In this document: piece after piece, positions 1-12,800 of the stretch
Position numbering within the stretch: position 1 is the first letter of the stretch
Layout: the number at the start of each line of letters is the position of its first letter
Translations under genes and position numbers: made by a program
The notes under the pieces: model-generated
Database searches by the model: none
What the model was told of the DNA's origin: nothing
Seen by the model: only the letters and a program-made list of their open reading frames with translations
Assembly: GCF_001039355.2 (NCBI RefSeq)
Contig: NW_019775945.1
Coordinates: 63,125 to 127,124, forward strand
DNA length: 64,000 nucleotides
Direction of reading: 5' to 3'
Origin: Lingula anatina
Lineage: Eukaryota > Brachiopoda > Lingulata > Lingulida > Lingulidae

Positions 1-2102
1 AGGGTTAGTTGGAGCATTAGGGTTAGTACATGGGACGAACGTCACTTGTACAAAGTACAATAATGGGGAACGGACTATGGTTCCTAGCGGACTACCATTC
101 CTGTCACACCTGGTTCCAAATTTAAATGTCCATTGCCATTGCGGTCAAAGACCGACACCCTTTGTTCAAGAGTGTAAAGTATACCTACAGTGTAGTTGTA
201 CCAGTGCCAGATGTACAGAGAACCTTTCCAGCTGCCTTTACACCAGGATGCAAACAGAAGAATAAGGATAAAACATTTTCTAAATCCGAAGTCTGTATAT
301 GTGCAGGCATTGTTGTCTAGTTTTTAAAAATGAATTTAGAAAAAGCTGTTATATAAAGATATTTAAGAAAATTAAGACTGATACAAACGGCGGAAAGATG
401 CGGAAATGGTTTGGCCATTATTCTATGCCTTTAATTTCTAGGACAGACTTACATATATTGAAACTTGCTGTTTAAAATTACAATAAAATCAATTTTATTT
501 CCAACATTTTCCTTAGTTAGACTCCCTTTCAGAAGTTAGTCAAAGACTTGACTCTTCTTGCTTTGATTACATTTTTTATTGTTCAATTAATGTTAAAACA
601 CTTCCTTATTTTCCTAATGCTTGGAAACTTGGACAATGTTTTGAATTACAGAAAGATTCGCTTGGTATTGTCATTCCACAGGTGTTATTTTAAGTAAAAA
701 TTGCTTTTAATGTAAAACTTGCAGCAACTTATATATATATATATATATATATGAATGGATTGCAAATTCGTGTCTTGATGCACATGCTTGGTCATATTTA
801 CGCCCTACTAGAACGAGTGGTTTTGATCACGATACGAGGAACTAGAATGCGTAGAGGACACCTACCGCATTCGCAGGGAACAGCTCGCGAGGTCGGACAG
901 CACTGTAGCCAAGGAGAAATAACCGACTTTAGTTAAGCGTTGCTAATACGTAACATATATATTTCACCCAATCTCCTCCCGCAGTAAACAAAATTTAGAA
1001 CAAACTACAAACTTTACTGAACGTTTCCATGATCTTCACATGGCATTTCAAAAGCAATTTTTTAAATCCTTTTCTACAGTAATTATTCATCTTTACGATG
1101 AGACATTCAAAACAAACACCAGATTCTGTATCATTTTCGTTTTATGAAAGACAAGTGGTATAAATACATTATATTTAAAGCAGTAGTTGATAAGAAAAAA
1201 ATCTTTATCATGGGTCTTCCTTAATTAAAAAATTCACTGACTGAGAATGTGTAAACTCTCTTTGTTAGTGTAAATAAAATTTTATAATAATGTGATTTTC
1301 AATAAATACTGAAAATATGCCTTGAACTTAACACGTTATAGACCACTTCAAATATGCCAAACATCTTTCATAATACTGACATGGTCCTTATCGATGAGTT
1401 CAATGAGAGAAGAGAAAAAATAAGGTATCACATTTCTGTGTATTTCTGCTGTGACAGGCAATGAGAAAACATTCAGCGGTCTGGAATATCTGAAATGGCC
1501 TATTCCACAACTGATGGCACACGTCAGAAGAGTGTGTAGTGTTTATGCTATAGTTGAAACGACAAATTCAGATCTTTCCATGGTAAATGAATAAATTTAC
1601 CATTCTGAAGAGATAAACTTTTTATCATTGAGAAGTCTATTTGAAACTTTTACCCTAGTAGAGAAAGGGAAAACTATTTGATAATAAAAACTCTGTAAAA
1701 CTTTGAACTGATCTTAGGCCCTTATAAATGCACATATGGATTTTGACTGAAATAATTGGCATATAAGATGGATTTCTTATTGTAGACAGTGCAGATTTAT
1801 ATACATATACATCTTTTAAAGTACTTGCAGTAGTATAGAAATGGCACATAATACTAATAATAAGACACACCATCACCTTATGTATATAAATTTTGTGTCA
1901 ATTTAAAATAGAGTTAACAGATATTTTGACAGCAATCTATTATTCTCATCCTAAATTATCAATATTAAGTTTCTTTCTCAATAAGTATTATCAGTAAATA
2001 TTTATTATATAACAGAAAAATACCAAAAAATAGACCTGGTCCCTTCCACACAGATTGTACCTGGTATGATATTTGGAGAATTTTTCAATGTAAAAAACTT
2101 GT
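1..2102. other. Non-coding left flank, no gene recognised
   Basis: I see no convincing gene here. A short open frame at 126-320 (+) reads like ordinary protein for about 45 residues but has no recognisable family and no clear splice sites. It could be the last exon of a gene lying to the left. A TA dinucleotide run lies at about 730-752. The first 30 bases contain AGGGTTAG twice, too little to call telomeric. The right part probably belongs to the 3' untranslated or downstream region of the minus-strand TMEM169-like gene; a TTTATT (AATAAA on the minus strand) at 2001-2006 is one possible poly(A) signal. Confidence 0.5.
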
Positions 2103-2335
2103 ACATATTTTAACAAAATACTTCTCCACTCTTTGAGAAAGGGGTTAGTACAAAATACTGCCATATCCTCTGAGGAAGGGGAGTGGTTCAAAATGCTGTC
2201 TGATCTTTGGAGGTAAGGTCCAAAATACTGCCTGATCCTCTGAGGAAGAGGGTGGTACAAAATACTGCCTTATACTCCGAGGAAGAGGAGTGGTGCAAAA
2301 TGCTGTCTCACCCTCTAAAGAAAGGGGTGGTTCTG
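2103..2335. repeat. Minisatellite, about 5 degenerate copies of a 40-45 bp unit
   Basis: The motif TACAAAATACTGCC (variants CAAAATGCTGTCT, CAAAATACTGCCT) followed by TGATCCTCTGAGGAAG and a GGGGTGGT-like segment recurs about five times. Copies differ by substitutions and small indels, so it is an aged tandem array. It lies downstream of the TMEM169-like stop codon and is probably in, or just beyond, that gene's 3' untranslated region. No coding role is seen. Confidence 0.75.
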
Positions 2336-2770
2336 GAGTTTAGCAAAAAACTGAAACAGCAACTGACAGAAAAAAAAAAACACAGCTGCTGTTATTTAAA
2401 TAATCTAAATAAGGAATCAGGGATATAATCAACATTAAAAGGATGTTTAAAGAACATCTTGATATATCTTAGTTACCATTTAAAAACTTTGTAGAAAATG
2501 TTCATGTTACCTTGAATTATCTGCACTACCAACATGCAGATGCTTTAAAAGACACTTAATATGTACAAATAAAGTAATAAGCAGCAATTCATGTTTAAAT
2601 AGGTTTATAAAAAAGCATTTCTAAGTACAGTCTACATCTTCTAGGCACTATACGAAAGACATCAAAATGACCAAAGGTAAATCCAAAAAAGTTTTTCATA
2701 CATGTATCAAGAACAACAATTAACCAATCCTTGAAAGGTATTCATGAGACCAATCATATTTCAGTTTATA

Positions 2771-3520
2771 TCAAACTGATGTCCCTGGAAGCTCGCTGGT
2801 GATGGCAGGGATGTCATCCAGGACGACAACCTCATAAGGTGAGCACTCCATCAGATCAACCTTGGCACAGAACCAGCCAAAGAACCCCTTCTCCAGGTCT
2901 CGCATCTCCTTCAACCAGCTCTTGAACCACCACGATATCTGGATCAGTGCAGCATAGAGGGCGATCCCCAGTGCACTCAGCCCCACGGTCAGTGGGAAGG
3001 TCAGTATTAAGAGTGGACAGAGGAAGACTTTGTGCCAGATTGTCCTCTCTTCACTGAAATAAATAAAGATGTTGTACCATGTCTGCGCCCCAAGGTAGAA
3101 GGACAAACCTAGTGAGCCAAAGAAAGCAAATGGGGTAACTATCACAGTGAATAGGAAAACATGGATTCCTTTTTTTAACCCACAAAGGGTACACTCCCCT
3201 GGGCCGTAGACAGACTCCTCGTCCTCGTGACCCAGTTTCTGTAACTCGTCTTTGGAGAGTCGCAGCTCCACCTCCACTGACTGACCAGCTTTAGGACCTC
3301 TCTTTATGGTCCCTGTCACTGTCACTTTTTGCTCACTAGGTGGCGTTAATTTTTCTCGTACAGAAACAGATTCATCTATGTCAGACTGAGGCTCCGTTCC
3401 GGAGTGATCATGGTGGTGGTCTTGATCGAGTGTCTCTATAGCTGCTTGATGCAGACTGGTGGAAGTCTCTTGACTGGAAGACTGTTCAATTCCATTATGG
3501 GCATGATCTAGCTGTGGCAT
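2771..3520 (-). CDS. TMEM169: TMEM169-like two-pass transmembrane protein
   Basis: This 249-residue frame sits on one exon. The N-terminal third (residues 1-80) is polar, His/Gln/Ser-rich and low in conservation. It is followed by the family signature VTGTIKRGPKAGQ and an acidic stretch. A first hydrophobic segment lies near residues 120-142 and a second near 163-195; between them is TWYNIFIYFSEERTIWHKV, which closely resembles the vertebrate TMEM169 loop. The C-terminal part has DLEKGFFGWFCAK and CSPYEVV, again family hallmarks. The vertebrate protein is about 50 residues longer, mainly at the N-terminus. Its molecular function is unknown, and membrane location is inferred from the hydrophobic segments. 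A splice acceptor on the minus strand just above 3605 shows that the 5' untranslated region is spliced. The gene is divergent from the LMBR1-like gene at 4768. Confidence 0.88.
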   Translation of the reverse strand: MPQLDHAHNGIEQSSSQETSTSLHQAAIETLDQDHHHDHSGTEPQSDIDESVSVREKLTPPSEQKVTVTGTIKRGPKAGQSVEVELRLSKDELQKLGHEDEESVYGPGECTLCGLKKGIHVFLFTVIVTPFAFFGSLGLSFYLGAQTWYNIFIYFSEERTIWHKVFLCPLLILTFPLTVGLSALGIALYAALIQISWWFKSWLKEMRDLEKGFFGWFCAKVDLMECSPYEVVVLDDIPAITSELPGTSV

Positions 3521-3605
3521 GGTATGAGATTACACAGCAGTCTAAGGATGTACTATGAAACCATCAAATCTGTTTAATACCTGTGAGGATCTTGGCCCTA
3601 AATAT
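3521..3605 (-). other. 5' untranslated exon part of the TMEM169-like gene
   Basis: On the minus strand a pyrimidine-rich run ending in TTTCAG stops at 3606, directly followed by about 85 bases leading to the ATG. This looks like a 3' splice site of a 5' untranslated intron. The first exon must lie further right, toward the shared promoter near 4600. Confidence 0.5.
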
Positions 3606-3699
3606 CTGAAACACATAAAAATAATTTTGAAATGTGTATTATAGTAATAAATATATCTTTTATAATCTACCAATATAATCTAAGCAATATTTTATTAAC

Positions 3700-3840
3700 C
3701 AGACACGAGCCTAGGTTTAAAAAAAAACTCTGAACATTTATCCCCCCTTCCCCAGATTTTATTGCAGATCTTGGTGAATCTCAGGAACCATTAGAATTGA
3801 ATTTAAAAAATGCAGAATTCCATGTTTCTGCAGAAAAAGC
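3700..3840 (-). repeat. Dispersed repeat, copy 1 (inverted relative to copy 2 at 21653-21783)
   Basis: Read on the minus strand, this about 140 bp segment matches 21653-21783 closely. Shared blocks in order are AATTC(T/C)GCATTTTTTAA, ATGGTTCCTGAGATT, AGATCTGCAATAAAATCTGG and AAACCTAGGCTC. No terminal inverted repeats or RNA polymerase III boxes were identified, so the class (SINE or MITE fragment) is open. Both copies lie in non-coding flanks of genes. Confidence 0.75.
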
Positions 3841-4599
3841 TCATCTCTAATTAACAAGAGAAAAATGCTTTCAAAACTTGCCTTTCTTGTGCTCAAAATC
3901 CTGACTTAATGGGTAAGTGTAAATATGCACAGATAAGGTGCTTGTTCAGAGGTGAAGGGAAAAGGGGGGGAGGATAGGGGGATAGCAGGGGGCAAAACAG
4001 TTGTATATATTGTCTCTTAATAGAAGTAAGATTTCTTTTTGATTCATGGCACTCCGAGTAAAAAAAATGAAGCACAATTAAGTCTTGATGTAGTTGAGAA
4101 TTAATAGATAGTGATGCTGCCTCAGGATGAGGCCTTGTTATGCGGTAAGAGCAGCGTGAGAATTCGCACTAACGCAAATGTAAGAGTGATGCATATTCTA
4201 CAGGCACACCCGTTTTGAGCATTTGTTTACATTATCTCTACCCATGGCCTCTCCATTTACTTCATATTCATACCTCTAAATCATAGATTATGGACGCCAC
4301 TATGAAAGAAAACAACAGTGACAGATACAGAAACCGCAATACAATTTCTGATGTGAAATAACCAGATTTACATATGTCTATTTACTTTGTTTTCTAAATG
4401 CAAATGTACTTACGCAAAGCAACAAAACAAAACATGCGTGCACGATGTTAACTTGCCGGTTTTTGTCTTACTGGCCCTGAAATATAATCCTGATTAAACG
4501 CACGCGTGCATGATCACGTGTAGCAAACCCCCTTCTGCATCAATAAGACACATGCATCACAAAAATATCAATAAATCATCGATCAAAAATCAGCTGTTC

Positions 4600-4767
4600 T
4601 TCAACAGTGATCATCGGAAATGAGATCTGCGCATGCGGCTAGTTCAGGAGTTATGGGAAAATTTTATGGCGGACGGAGGGTAGTCTGCTGCGCTCCTTGA
4701 AGATGGTAAACAAAGACGTTTAAAGCCTCTGAACATGATCATTTTGAGGATTTGTTAAAACAGAACA
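4600..4767. promoter_or_regulatory. Divergent promoter between TMEM169-like and LMBR1-like genes
   Basis: The two genes start about 1.25 kb apart in opposite directions. TGCGCATGCGG at 4628-4638 matches the NRF-1 palindrome core, and ATGGCGG at 4666-4672 matches the YY1 core often found at TATA-less start sites. No TATA box is seen. That this is the LMBR1-like core promoter is inferred from position and motifs only; the TMEM169 start site is not located. Confidence 0.45.
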
Positions 4768-7700
4768 ATGGAGCAAGATGTCAATGTGAGGGAACAGATC
4801 TTTCATGACAACGTGAGGGAGTACATAGTAAGTGTTTACTTTTATGACCACTTCGTTTGAACGCTGTTGTTGATATGATAATCGTGTAATGCTTCGACGA
4901 AGGGTCAATGTTCAGACGATCACTCGAAAGTGTGACATTTCACATTTTTGGAAGTTTTAGGCTTACATTTACCCATCCTGGCATTTAACTCTGCATACCA
5001 AATTTTATCGGGGTTATGTTGACTTTTTTTCTGTTTGTATACTGTCACAGTAGACGCTAGTAACGCTGACGTGTTTTTGCTTGATGATTGATACTGTACT
5101 ACAGCAGATATAAGATTTATAATTGAACCGTCCATGGCAAGGCAAATATAAGTAAAATCATTAATTAATGCCATTGATCTCCTTACCGGTGGGCTGCAAT
5201 GTCATCCAGTTTACCAATGATTTGTACGCTAACTGATGTATGAATGAATGGGAAACTTTGACCAAAAAAAAAAAAAAAAGAGTTATTTATGAAATACACC
5301 TATGAAATACCAAATTCAAACCAAAGGCGTATGACTTCTCATGGTTCCCATGGATTTCTAAATTTGATAGGTGGAAAAGAAATGCAAAGCTGTGGAAAAT
5401 AACACTTGTTCATAACTGAAATTAACTTACAAGTTAATTTTTGCTTTTAATGAGTTGTGACATTACTGCAAAGGTGTTTTAAATTAAAAATTATTTATAA
5501 ATCATTGTCTTTTCCAGTTAAATTAACATACATGTATTTTAGACAGATATAAAATCCTTGTATTGCAAGTAAGGGATGAGAAAAAATAACATAAAACCAG
5601 CTAATGAGCTGCTCACACTTAAGACATGCTGTGATTTCAAATAATGGATTGATATATTGAACACAGGAATGAAACAATGTAATGGTTCAATACAAAAGAA
5701 TCATGAATATGTTAATGTACATATAATCTGGGTAAGGTTGATGAAGAGTATAGAAGTGAAAAGGAACTTATAAATCATGAAGATAAATAATGCATGATGA
5801 GTAACAATGAATGTGTAATAAGGGCTGCACTTGCTGGTGAAAATGGGATTGGGATGAGGGGGGTGGGGGGGAGNTAGTAGAGAAGAAAAAATTGGACCAA
5901 AATAAAGAGCAGTATGCCAAAAATCTATTGACTAATGATCAAGGGTGCAAAGTTCAGAAATTGTCCATAGAGAGCATATTTTTAGCAAGAAAGTAAGAAT
6001 TGATATGGGAACTATTTGCAGTTGTCTTTACTGTAGCTGACGGTACCTACCTGCCACTAGTTATCTTAGTTAAACAATGTGGAACATATCATATTGGTCC
6101 CCTGATCACTGTTCAGCTGTAACCTTTGGCTCAGTCACTACTATGGGCCAGGTGAATGTTGTTGATGTTTACAACCTGCTGTCAGTTAACCATAGCACAT
6201 AATATCAGATAACCTTGCTTCATTTGTCCTTACAGAACAGGTCTCATACGAAGGTACACTGGACATGGTATATATGCAGGTAGTAAGATAGAGAGGAATT
6301 CATGCTCACTCAAATGTTTTGGGAAACTTTCCTAATTTTAGCCAGATGCAGACATTTTCTTTGCAAAGTAAACACTAATATATAAGTCAGCTTTGCTGAA
6401 ATCATAAACTCAAAGCATTATGATGTGTCATTTTGGCTCATATTGTCATGACACCCTTAAATATTCTGTCATGATCCTGCTTTTTGACTTAAAATAATAT
6501 TGTCCCAGAAAGAGTTAGAGATGGCTCTCCTGGGGTGTTGAAGTAATTTTGATGACCAATGAATTGGTATGAACTTGTGCATGGACATATACAACAAGAA
6601 GGAAAAGGCCAAAGTTGTCAGCTGTGCCTATCAGAGCATACGGTACAGCAGAAATGCAGCATATTGTCTGTTTGACAAGCTCTGTTATTTGCTTTGAAAT
6701 GAGGTTACAAATTAAAGAAAAAAAGAGGTGGAAAAAAAGAGAAAAAGATCAGTGCTTTAAGTGAATTGAGGTCTCAGTGACTCACATGTCATCTACCTGT
6801 ATGTTCTGTCTGAGGGTTGACTGCTTGATGTAGATAGGGGTAGACTAGTACTGTAGAATCATAGGATGGTGGAGGGATGAATCAGCCTCAGGAGGATGGG
6901 GCATGGGCTGTCCTCAACAGGCACAGTCTTGTGTTCTGTGAATATGGGTCAGCCTTTGTAAGGCTTACCGACCCATCTCAGTTACGTGTCAATACGTCCC
7001 CGCACCGATACTCCCCTGCACCGATACTTCTCCACATCGATACTCCCCTACAATTACAGATATACTGAGAGGGAGTATCGGTGCAGGGAAGTATCGGTGC
7101 AGGGGAGTAATGGTGCGGGGGAGTATCGACATGACCCCCCATCTCTACCTTTTAACTTACCATAGAAGGGCCAGTCAAATAGTATATTGGGTTGTACTGA
7201 AATAGGTTTATACATCTTGACTGGAAACACTGCACATAAAGTCTAGCAGTTCACACTGTTTTGTAATAATAATAATTATAACAAAAAAAATAATAATAAT
7301 AAAATAAAATAATAATAGTAAAAATAGTAATAGTTTGCCTCAGTTATCAGAATTGCCAATTTTACAGTTATCAAACTACAGTAAATATGATGTTGATCCT
7401 TTTTATGAGAATTATAATTAACACTTTAACCCAAGGAAAATGTTTGAAGTGCCATTCCATTTGACCCTGATTCATAAATATTGAAACATTCTTTAGATAA
7501 TGACTCAAGATTGGCACCATGACATTTATAATTAAGATGTGCAGTACCTCAAGTGCCTGAGAAGGTGATTATATAAACTGTTGGCTTACAGTTATAAGTA
7601 TGCACAGTCTATCTCAGCATCTTTCAGAGGAAGTTGATGGTCAGATAGCATGTTGAAGATAACTGTAGGATGTCTGACTGGCTTGATAAGGTCAGGGTTA

Positions 7701-9815
7701 CTGATTGCCCTTTGAGAACCATATCTGTAATTACTTGTTATAGAAAAGTAAAGATTGATTCTTAATAGTTTTTTGAGGGAATGAATAAAGTAAGAGGCAG
7801 ATTGTTCTCAATGCAACATCACTTCTATTCAGTAAGCTGCCATGTAGATAATGATTTTCTTCTTTTCTAGCTAAATTGAAGCACAGACTTTGCTAAGGTT
7901 TTGCTTGACCAAACACAAGTCAATGTTTTTATGCATTAGGTTTTTCAGAAAATGTTCTTGTTACTTTAAAATTTGGGTCTACTGCTATTCAAGAGTCCAC
8001 TAAAATAAAGAAACATTTCCTCAAAAGCATTGCTATTTTCGTTTCTGTTTTAAATTGACACAATGTTTCATGTACCCTGTAAGTGGACTTCTCCAGATTG
8101 ATCTGGTCAAAACACTTAACTTAAAGTGTATAACTTGTTCTATAACTTGTTCAGATTTTTTTCCATATTAAAGCTCATGTGTAAAAAAAAACATCCCCCA
8201 GTATGACACAAGTTTTTGTGGCACTTCCCTACTTAATTTCATGCAGGAGTTGACATTTTAGTAATACCTATGAAACGTCATATGATTACTATTGTCATCT
8301 TGACTAGAGTTAAATTTACCAAATGGAATGTGAGCTACATGCTAGAAGAGAAAAGTTTTGAAGATAGTCCAAAATCCTGCGGTCAGCTGTCTGCAATTGT
8401 TGAAGGTAATCCTGGCATGGTTCACTAAGCTTGTCTTAAGTTACAGAATCTTTTTAACCATAACTATGAGTTGGAACTTGGAACTGATATATAAAGACAT
8501 GTTTTTGCTGAAAAGTTAAAGTGACAGTCATTTTGACAGCTCTTTAAAGCAATTGGCTATGGAATATTAGCATCTGTGTGCATTTTTCTGGCTTGCTGAT
8601 ATATCTTTTCTTATTATTATTTGGTGGAATTTTTGCAGTTGAGTTTACTAGAACAAAAACTAGTGAACAAGGAAGAATAAAAAAAAAATAATGATCTTAC
8701 AGTCTTGTCAAACAATCTGCTTGCATTAACTGCTCAAACATCGTGCATTTTTATCAGAAGCATGCCATAAATGTTGTTAACATGAAAACTTTATCAGAGA
8801 TTAATGCAAGTTCATGCATTTTTTCAATCCTGTATAGCAGAGACTGACAGGAAATTCAAGTATGAATGCCTGGTGGCTTTTATATATCATAGCAGTACAG
8901 GGTTACAGTGAGACCTGTGGGTTTTGGAAGCCTGTATTCTGCAATTCATACAGTGTTGAATAAAAAACACACAATAGACTTCATGGCTATCAGTCATATT
9001 TTTCTGATAAGAACATGGCTTTGGGCATATTTGTTTTAAGGTAAAGGCAGATACTACATTGTTTACTTAGCTGTTTATAGGGCAAAGTAGCATTTCATAG
9101 TCTACACCTACACCTGGCAAACTACCAGGTGAAAAAGCTCATTGACCTAACAAACCTGGGCACTATGTCAGGACAACATTCCTTGTTCTGAGTACTATGC
9201 TAGTATCTTATTAAGCGATTATTCTGCCAAGTTGCACATCTCAGTTGAATGGGGTCTTGGGTTTTATATTTAGTGGTTATGTCAAATCATTTCTGTGAAA
9301 CTCTGTAAATGTATTATTTATAAGTCTCTTTCCTCTCCCCCCTCCCTCTCTCCTCTTTCTTTCTGCTTAGTTCTGATAGTAAATGACATTGGTTAGATGA
9401 ACATTCAGTTAGATGGCATATTGGTGGACCAGTGACCTTGATTTTTTACTTTCAAATTCAAAACACTTCAGAATAATGAAAAATAAGTGTGAACATACCA
9501 CCACAACATGTATAATATATCATCATTAAAATACCAGCTATAAAATCACTGTACTACTTTACAAATAAAATGTATAACTTTTTTGCAGTAACTGTATACC
9601 ACTTCCTTTGTTTTCCCACATAAATATTTTGGTGGTGGTGTTCATAGCTCAGGGTCATGGGTTAGTTATTTATGGTGCTGGCATGGGCAACTGCCAGCAT
9701 GTATCAAACTAGATCCACAAATAGTAGCACTGGTGGTAGTAAATGATTATTTTGAAAAGGAATGAGTGTGTGTGTCTGCATATGTGTACCTAGAATGACT
9801 GAGTGAAGAAATGAA

Positions 9816-9870
<55 letters not shown>

Positions 9871-12800
9871 ATATATTTTTGTGTGAGAGGCACTGATAGT
9901 AATTAGTAAATAATTACCTAGAATGAAGGCGAGAGTATGTATTCCTGAGATAGAAGCAGTGTTAAATAATATCAGAGAGAGAGAGAGGCTTTTTGTGTGG
10001 AGATGCGATGTGACAGAATGTGTAGTTTTTGTATCAATTTGATAATTGTCAATATGTAATTATGTTCTTTGAAAGTGAATCTGGATGAATAATATTGTTA
10101 TAAGTATTGTACATAATTTTCATTGATAATTATGCAAAATTTGAACTAAATTGCCTAGGGCCAGTTTTATAAACTGGCATGGGATTGTCATTACATCTAT
10201 ATATATATATACAGCAATTATCTGTTTTACTTTGTGCTAAAATTGTCACTGTCACACCTAGTGATTACAACTAGCCCTCCTTGGTAATTTGGTGATTGAT
10301 TATGTTCATTATCAAATTATGAATGGATATTCATCCCTTTTTTTCTAGATGATGAAGATGCCACAGTCAACAGAATCTCGTGAGTGTGAATTAATTCAGA
10401 GTGCCAATTTTGTCACATCAGTTTTTATGATATTTTATGAAAGTTAAAAACAAGATTAAACTGTAGAGCTAAATCTCACAAAGAAAACATATTACTGTAA
10501 CATAACATTGTTTTTGACAATAATTGCATAATTGAATTTGACATTGTTATTTGTATCATTTTGCTGTCTCTGTCATTGCTACTGTCATCGTTATTCCAGG
10601 CTGTGGTGCTGTACATTCACTCTGGCGACATCAGTCGCTGCAGTATTACTTCTCCCCATCTCTATCATCAGTAATGAAATCCTCCTCATGTATCCAAGGA
10701 GCTACTACGTCCAGTGGCTTAACTCATCGCTCATTCATGGTGAGTGCTTGTGTCATCTATATTGCATTGAAATGCTTGTCAGTCTTATTACACCACTGTC
10801 ACACGTATTAGTACAGCCACCTATTGATTAATTTCCAGGACTAAATTTGTTCTGACAATATTTTAATTTGTTCTGACCATATTTTACACAGAAATGATTC
10901 TTAAACATCATCAATTCACGACAGTAGATCCACCATGGACAAAAAATCAGCCATGGGATGAAGGCAGAATCTTTTTGACACCCCCTCTGGATTTTCTGAA
11001 GTTTATTTTAGTTAAGATACTTTCCATTAAAGTTAAAATGATTGAATTAATCAGTAATTACACAAACTTAACAAACTGTCAACTGTGAAATTTAAAGCGA
11101 TAACTTGGACTTATTTTGCTTTGTTTTCAGGGTTGTGGAACTTTGTGTTCATCTTTTCTAACTGTGCCATATTTGTCCTCATGCCTTTTGCTTACTTCTT
11201 ACTGGAGTCTGAGGGGTTTGCTGGGTCTAAAAAAGTAAGTTGCCCAAATGAAGCTTGTTTAATATCTGACCCTGTTTAACAATTTGTATAGCAATCAATC
11301 ATATTTTCTTGGAAGTAGTAGAAACGTGGTAGAAGCAACTTATGCTCATATTGAAAATATATTTTTTGAAAGATGCACACTGATTCCAGTGTTCATATTC
11401 TTTTTAGTCTGTTGCTATCTTTACAGTATTTTTTCCATATTGTGTTCAGATTGAGAATGCATCTAAAAAGTGAAATTCTCTTGAAGAAAAATGGAACTTT
11501 TAAAAACACCATCTCCATTGTTTCTTTCCTTTCCAGGGTTTAATGGCCAGAGTCTATGAGACTGCAGTGGTACTGTGTTTGCTGGGAGTTATGGCCTTTG
11601 GCTTGGTGTTTGTTATCACAGCAGTTGTGGATGAGGATAAATCAAGCAGACAGACACTATGGGGTGAGATATAGCACACCGGCACACCACACATACCAGT
11701 GTAACAACTGTTTGGGATTGTCATATAGGGATTGGTACAGTTCACTGTGAGCTGGAGTTTAGGTTTTGGGAGGGGGGGGGGGGATTGCCATCTGCTCATG
11801 GAAATGTACTTAGAGTATGGTGCTAAATCAATCAATATCAGTTTCATTGTAGATCTGTCAGTGCTATTTTTTGGATAATCTAGAAGAATGAGATTGATTT
11901 AAAATGATATATGAAACTCCTGAAAATAAGATTTTTTAAACATGTAATTGCATTTGTTTTTAGATTTTGAATATGCACTGGAAGTATTACTCCTGTTTCA
12001 GATATTTTCTCTTTGTGGGTAATATTTATTCACCCAAATTTTTTATGCTGATCAGTTTGATGAGAGAGTGATATATTGACACGCACGCACACACGCACAC
12101 ACACACACACACAGAAAGAGAGAGTTTTCACATTGAACTCTACATATCAAGTGGTTGTTGTGGTAAAAAAAAACGGCAGTTTTGTGGTCAAAAGGTGACA
12201 TATTTCATTGTAGAGTGACTTGAGGTCTCTTCAGAACATTAACACAGTATAATCTATGGCATCTTGTTGGTGGGATGCGGTTGAAGACACTGAGAGGTCA
12301 TTCACAGTGAAAAATGGCCTTAAAGTAGTGATAATGTACAGCCAAGCCTTTGTGGGTAGTTACTGGTACCATGACCAAAAAACACACAAAGCAAACGCAT
12401 TTTGTGACCATAAAGTCGGTCCATTTTTTTATTCTGGTGGTTCGCAACCAAACAGTTGTTCTATGCCTGTTTAAGTTGAGTGCAAATATGACTGAAGATT
12501 AATGAGGAATGCATTCTTGGAAGAGAGAAGCATTCTGGGACTTTCTCAGAAAAGTTAACAGGTGGAAAGACCCAGGCCAGTTCTGCACTAAAAAATCCAG
12601 TCATATTTTCTGTAAACTTAAAAAATATATAAAAAGTAAATGAAGTTTGCTTTCAGATAAAACTCACTCAACAGTTAAATGTTAAATGATTTAGAAGGCA
12701 TGAGGTTATGTAGGGTTAACTATGCTAATAATAAGCAAGTCTGTTGTGTTCAGAACAGCAACACACTTGAACTTGGCTTTTAAGGGTTATTTTACTATAC

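Larger units (their letters stand above)
4828..10348 (+). other. Large 5' intron interval of the LMBR1-like gene (hidden exon expected)
   Basis: This 5.5 kb interval should contain the exon for the first transmembrane segment, but I could not find a phase-compatible hydrophobic exon of about 70-80 nt. It holds an A-run at 5263-5279, an N at 5874 next to a G-rich run, the inverted repeat at 6988-7135, an AT-rich AATAAT tract near 7265-7335 and an AAAT microsatellite at 9813-9872. Nothing else coding is recognised. Confidence 0.5.

Noticed and set aside
1-30. AGGGTTAG motifs resembling telomeric repeats
   Set aside because: Only two separated hexamer-like units; not a telomere or a proper interstitial array.
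126-320. Protein-like 64-codon frame at the left edge
   Set aside because: No recognisable domain, no clear acceptor, and too short to separate from chance. It could be a terminal exon of a gene to the left, but I cannot support it.
8570-8640. Hydrophobic stretch considered as the missing LMBR1 exon 2
   Set aside because: ATTAG then a T-rich frame (ICVHFSGLLIYLF-like) is hydrophobic but lacks the basic segment that should follow and has no convincing donor in the needed phase.
12256-12474. 72-codon plus-strand frame in an LMBR1-like intron
   Set aside because: Random-looking composition, no splice support and no similarity I recognise.
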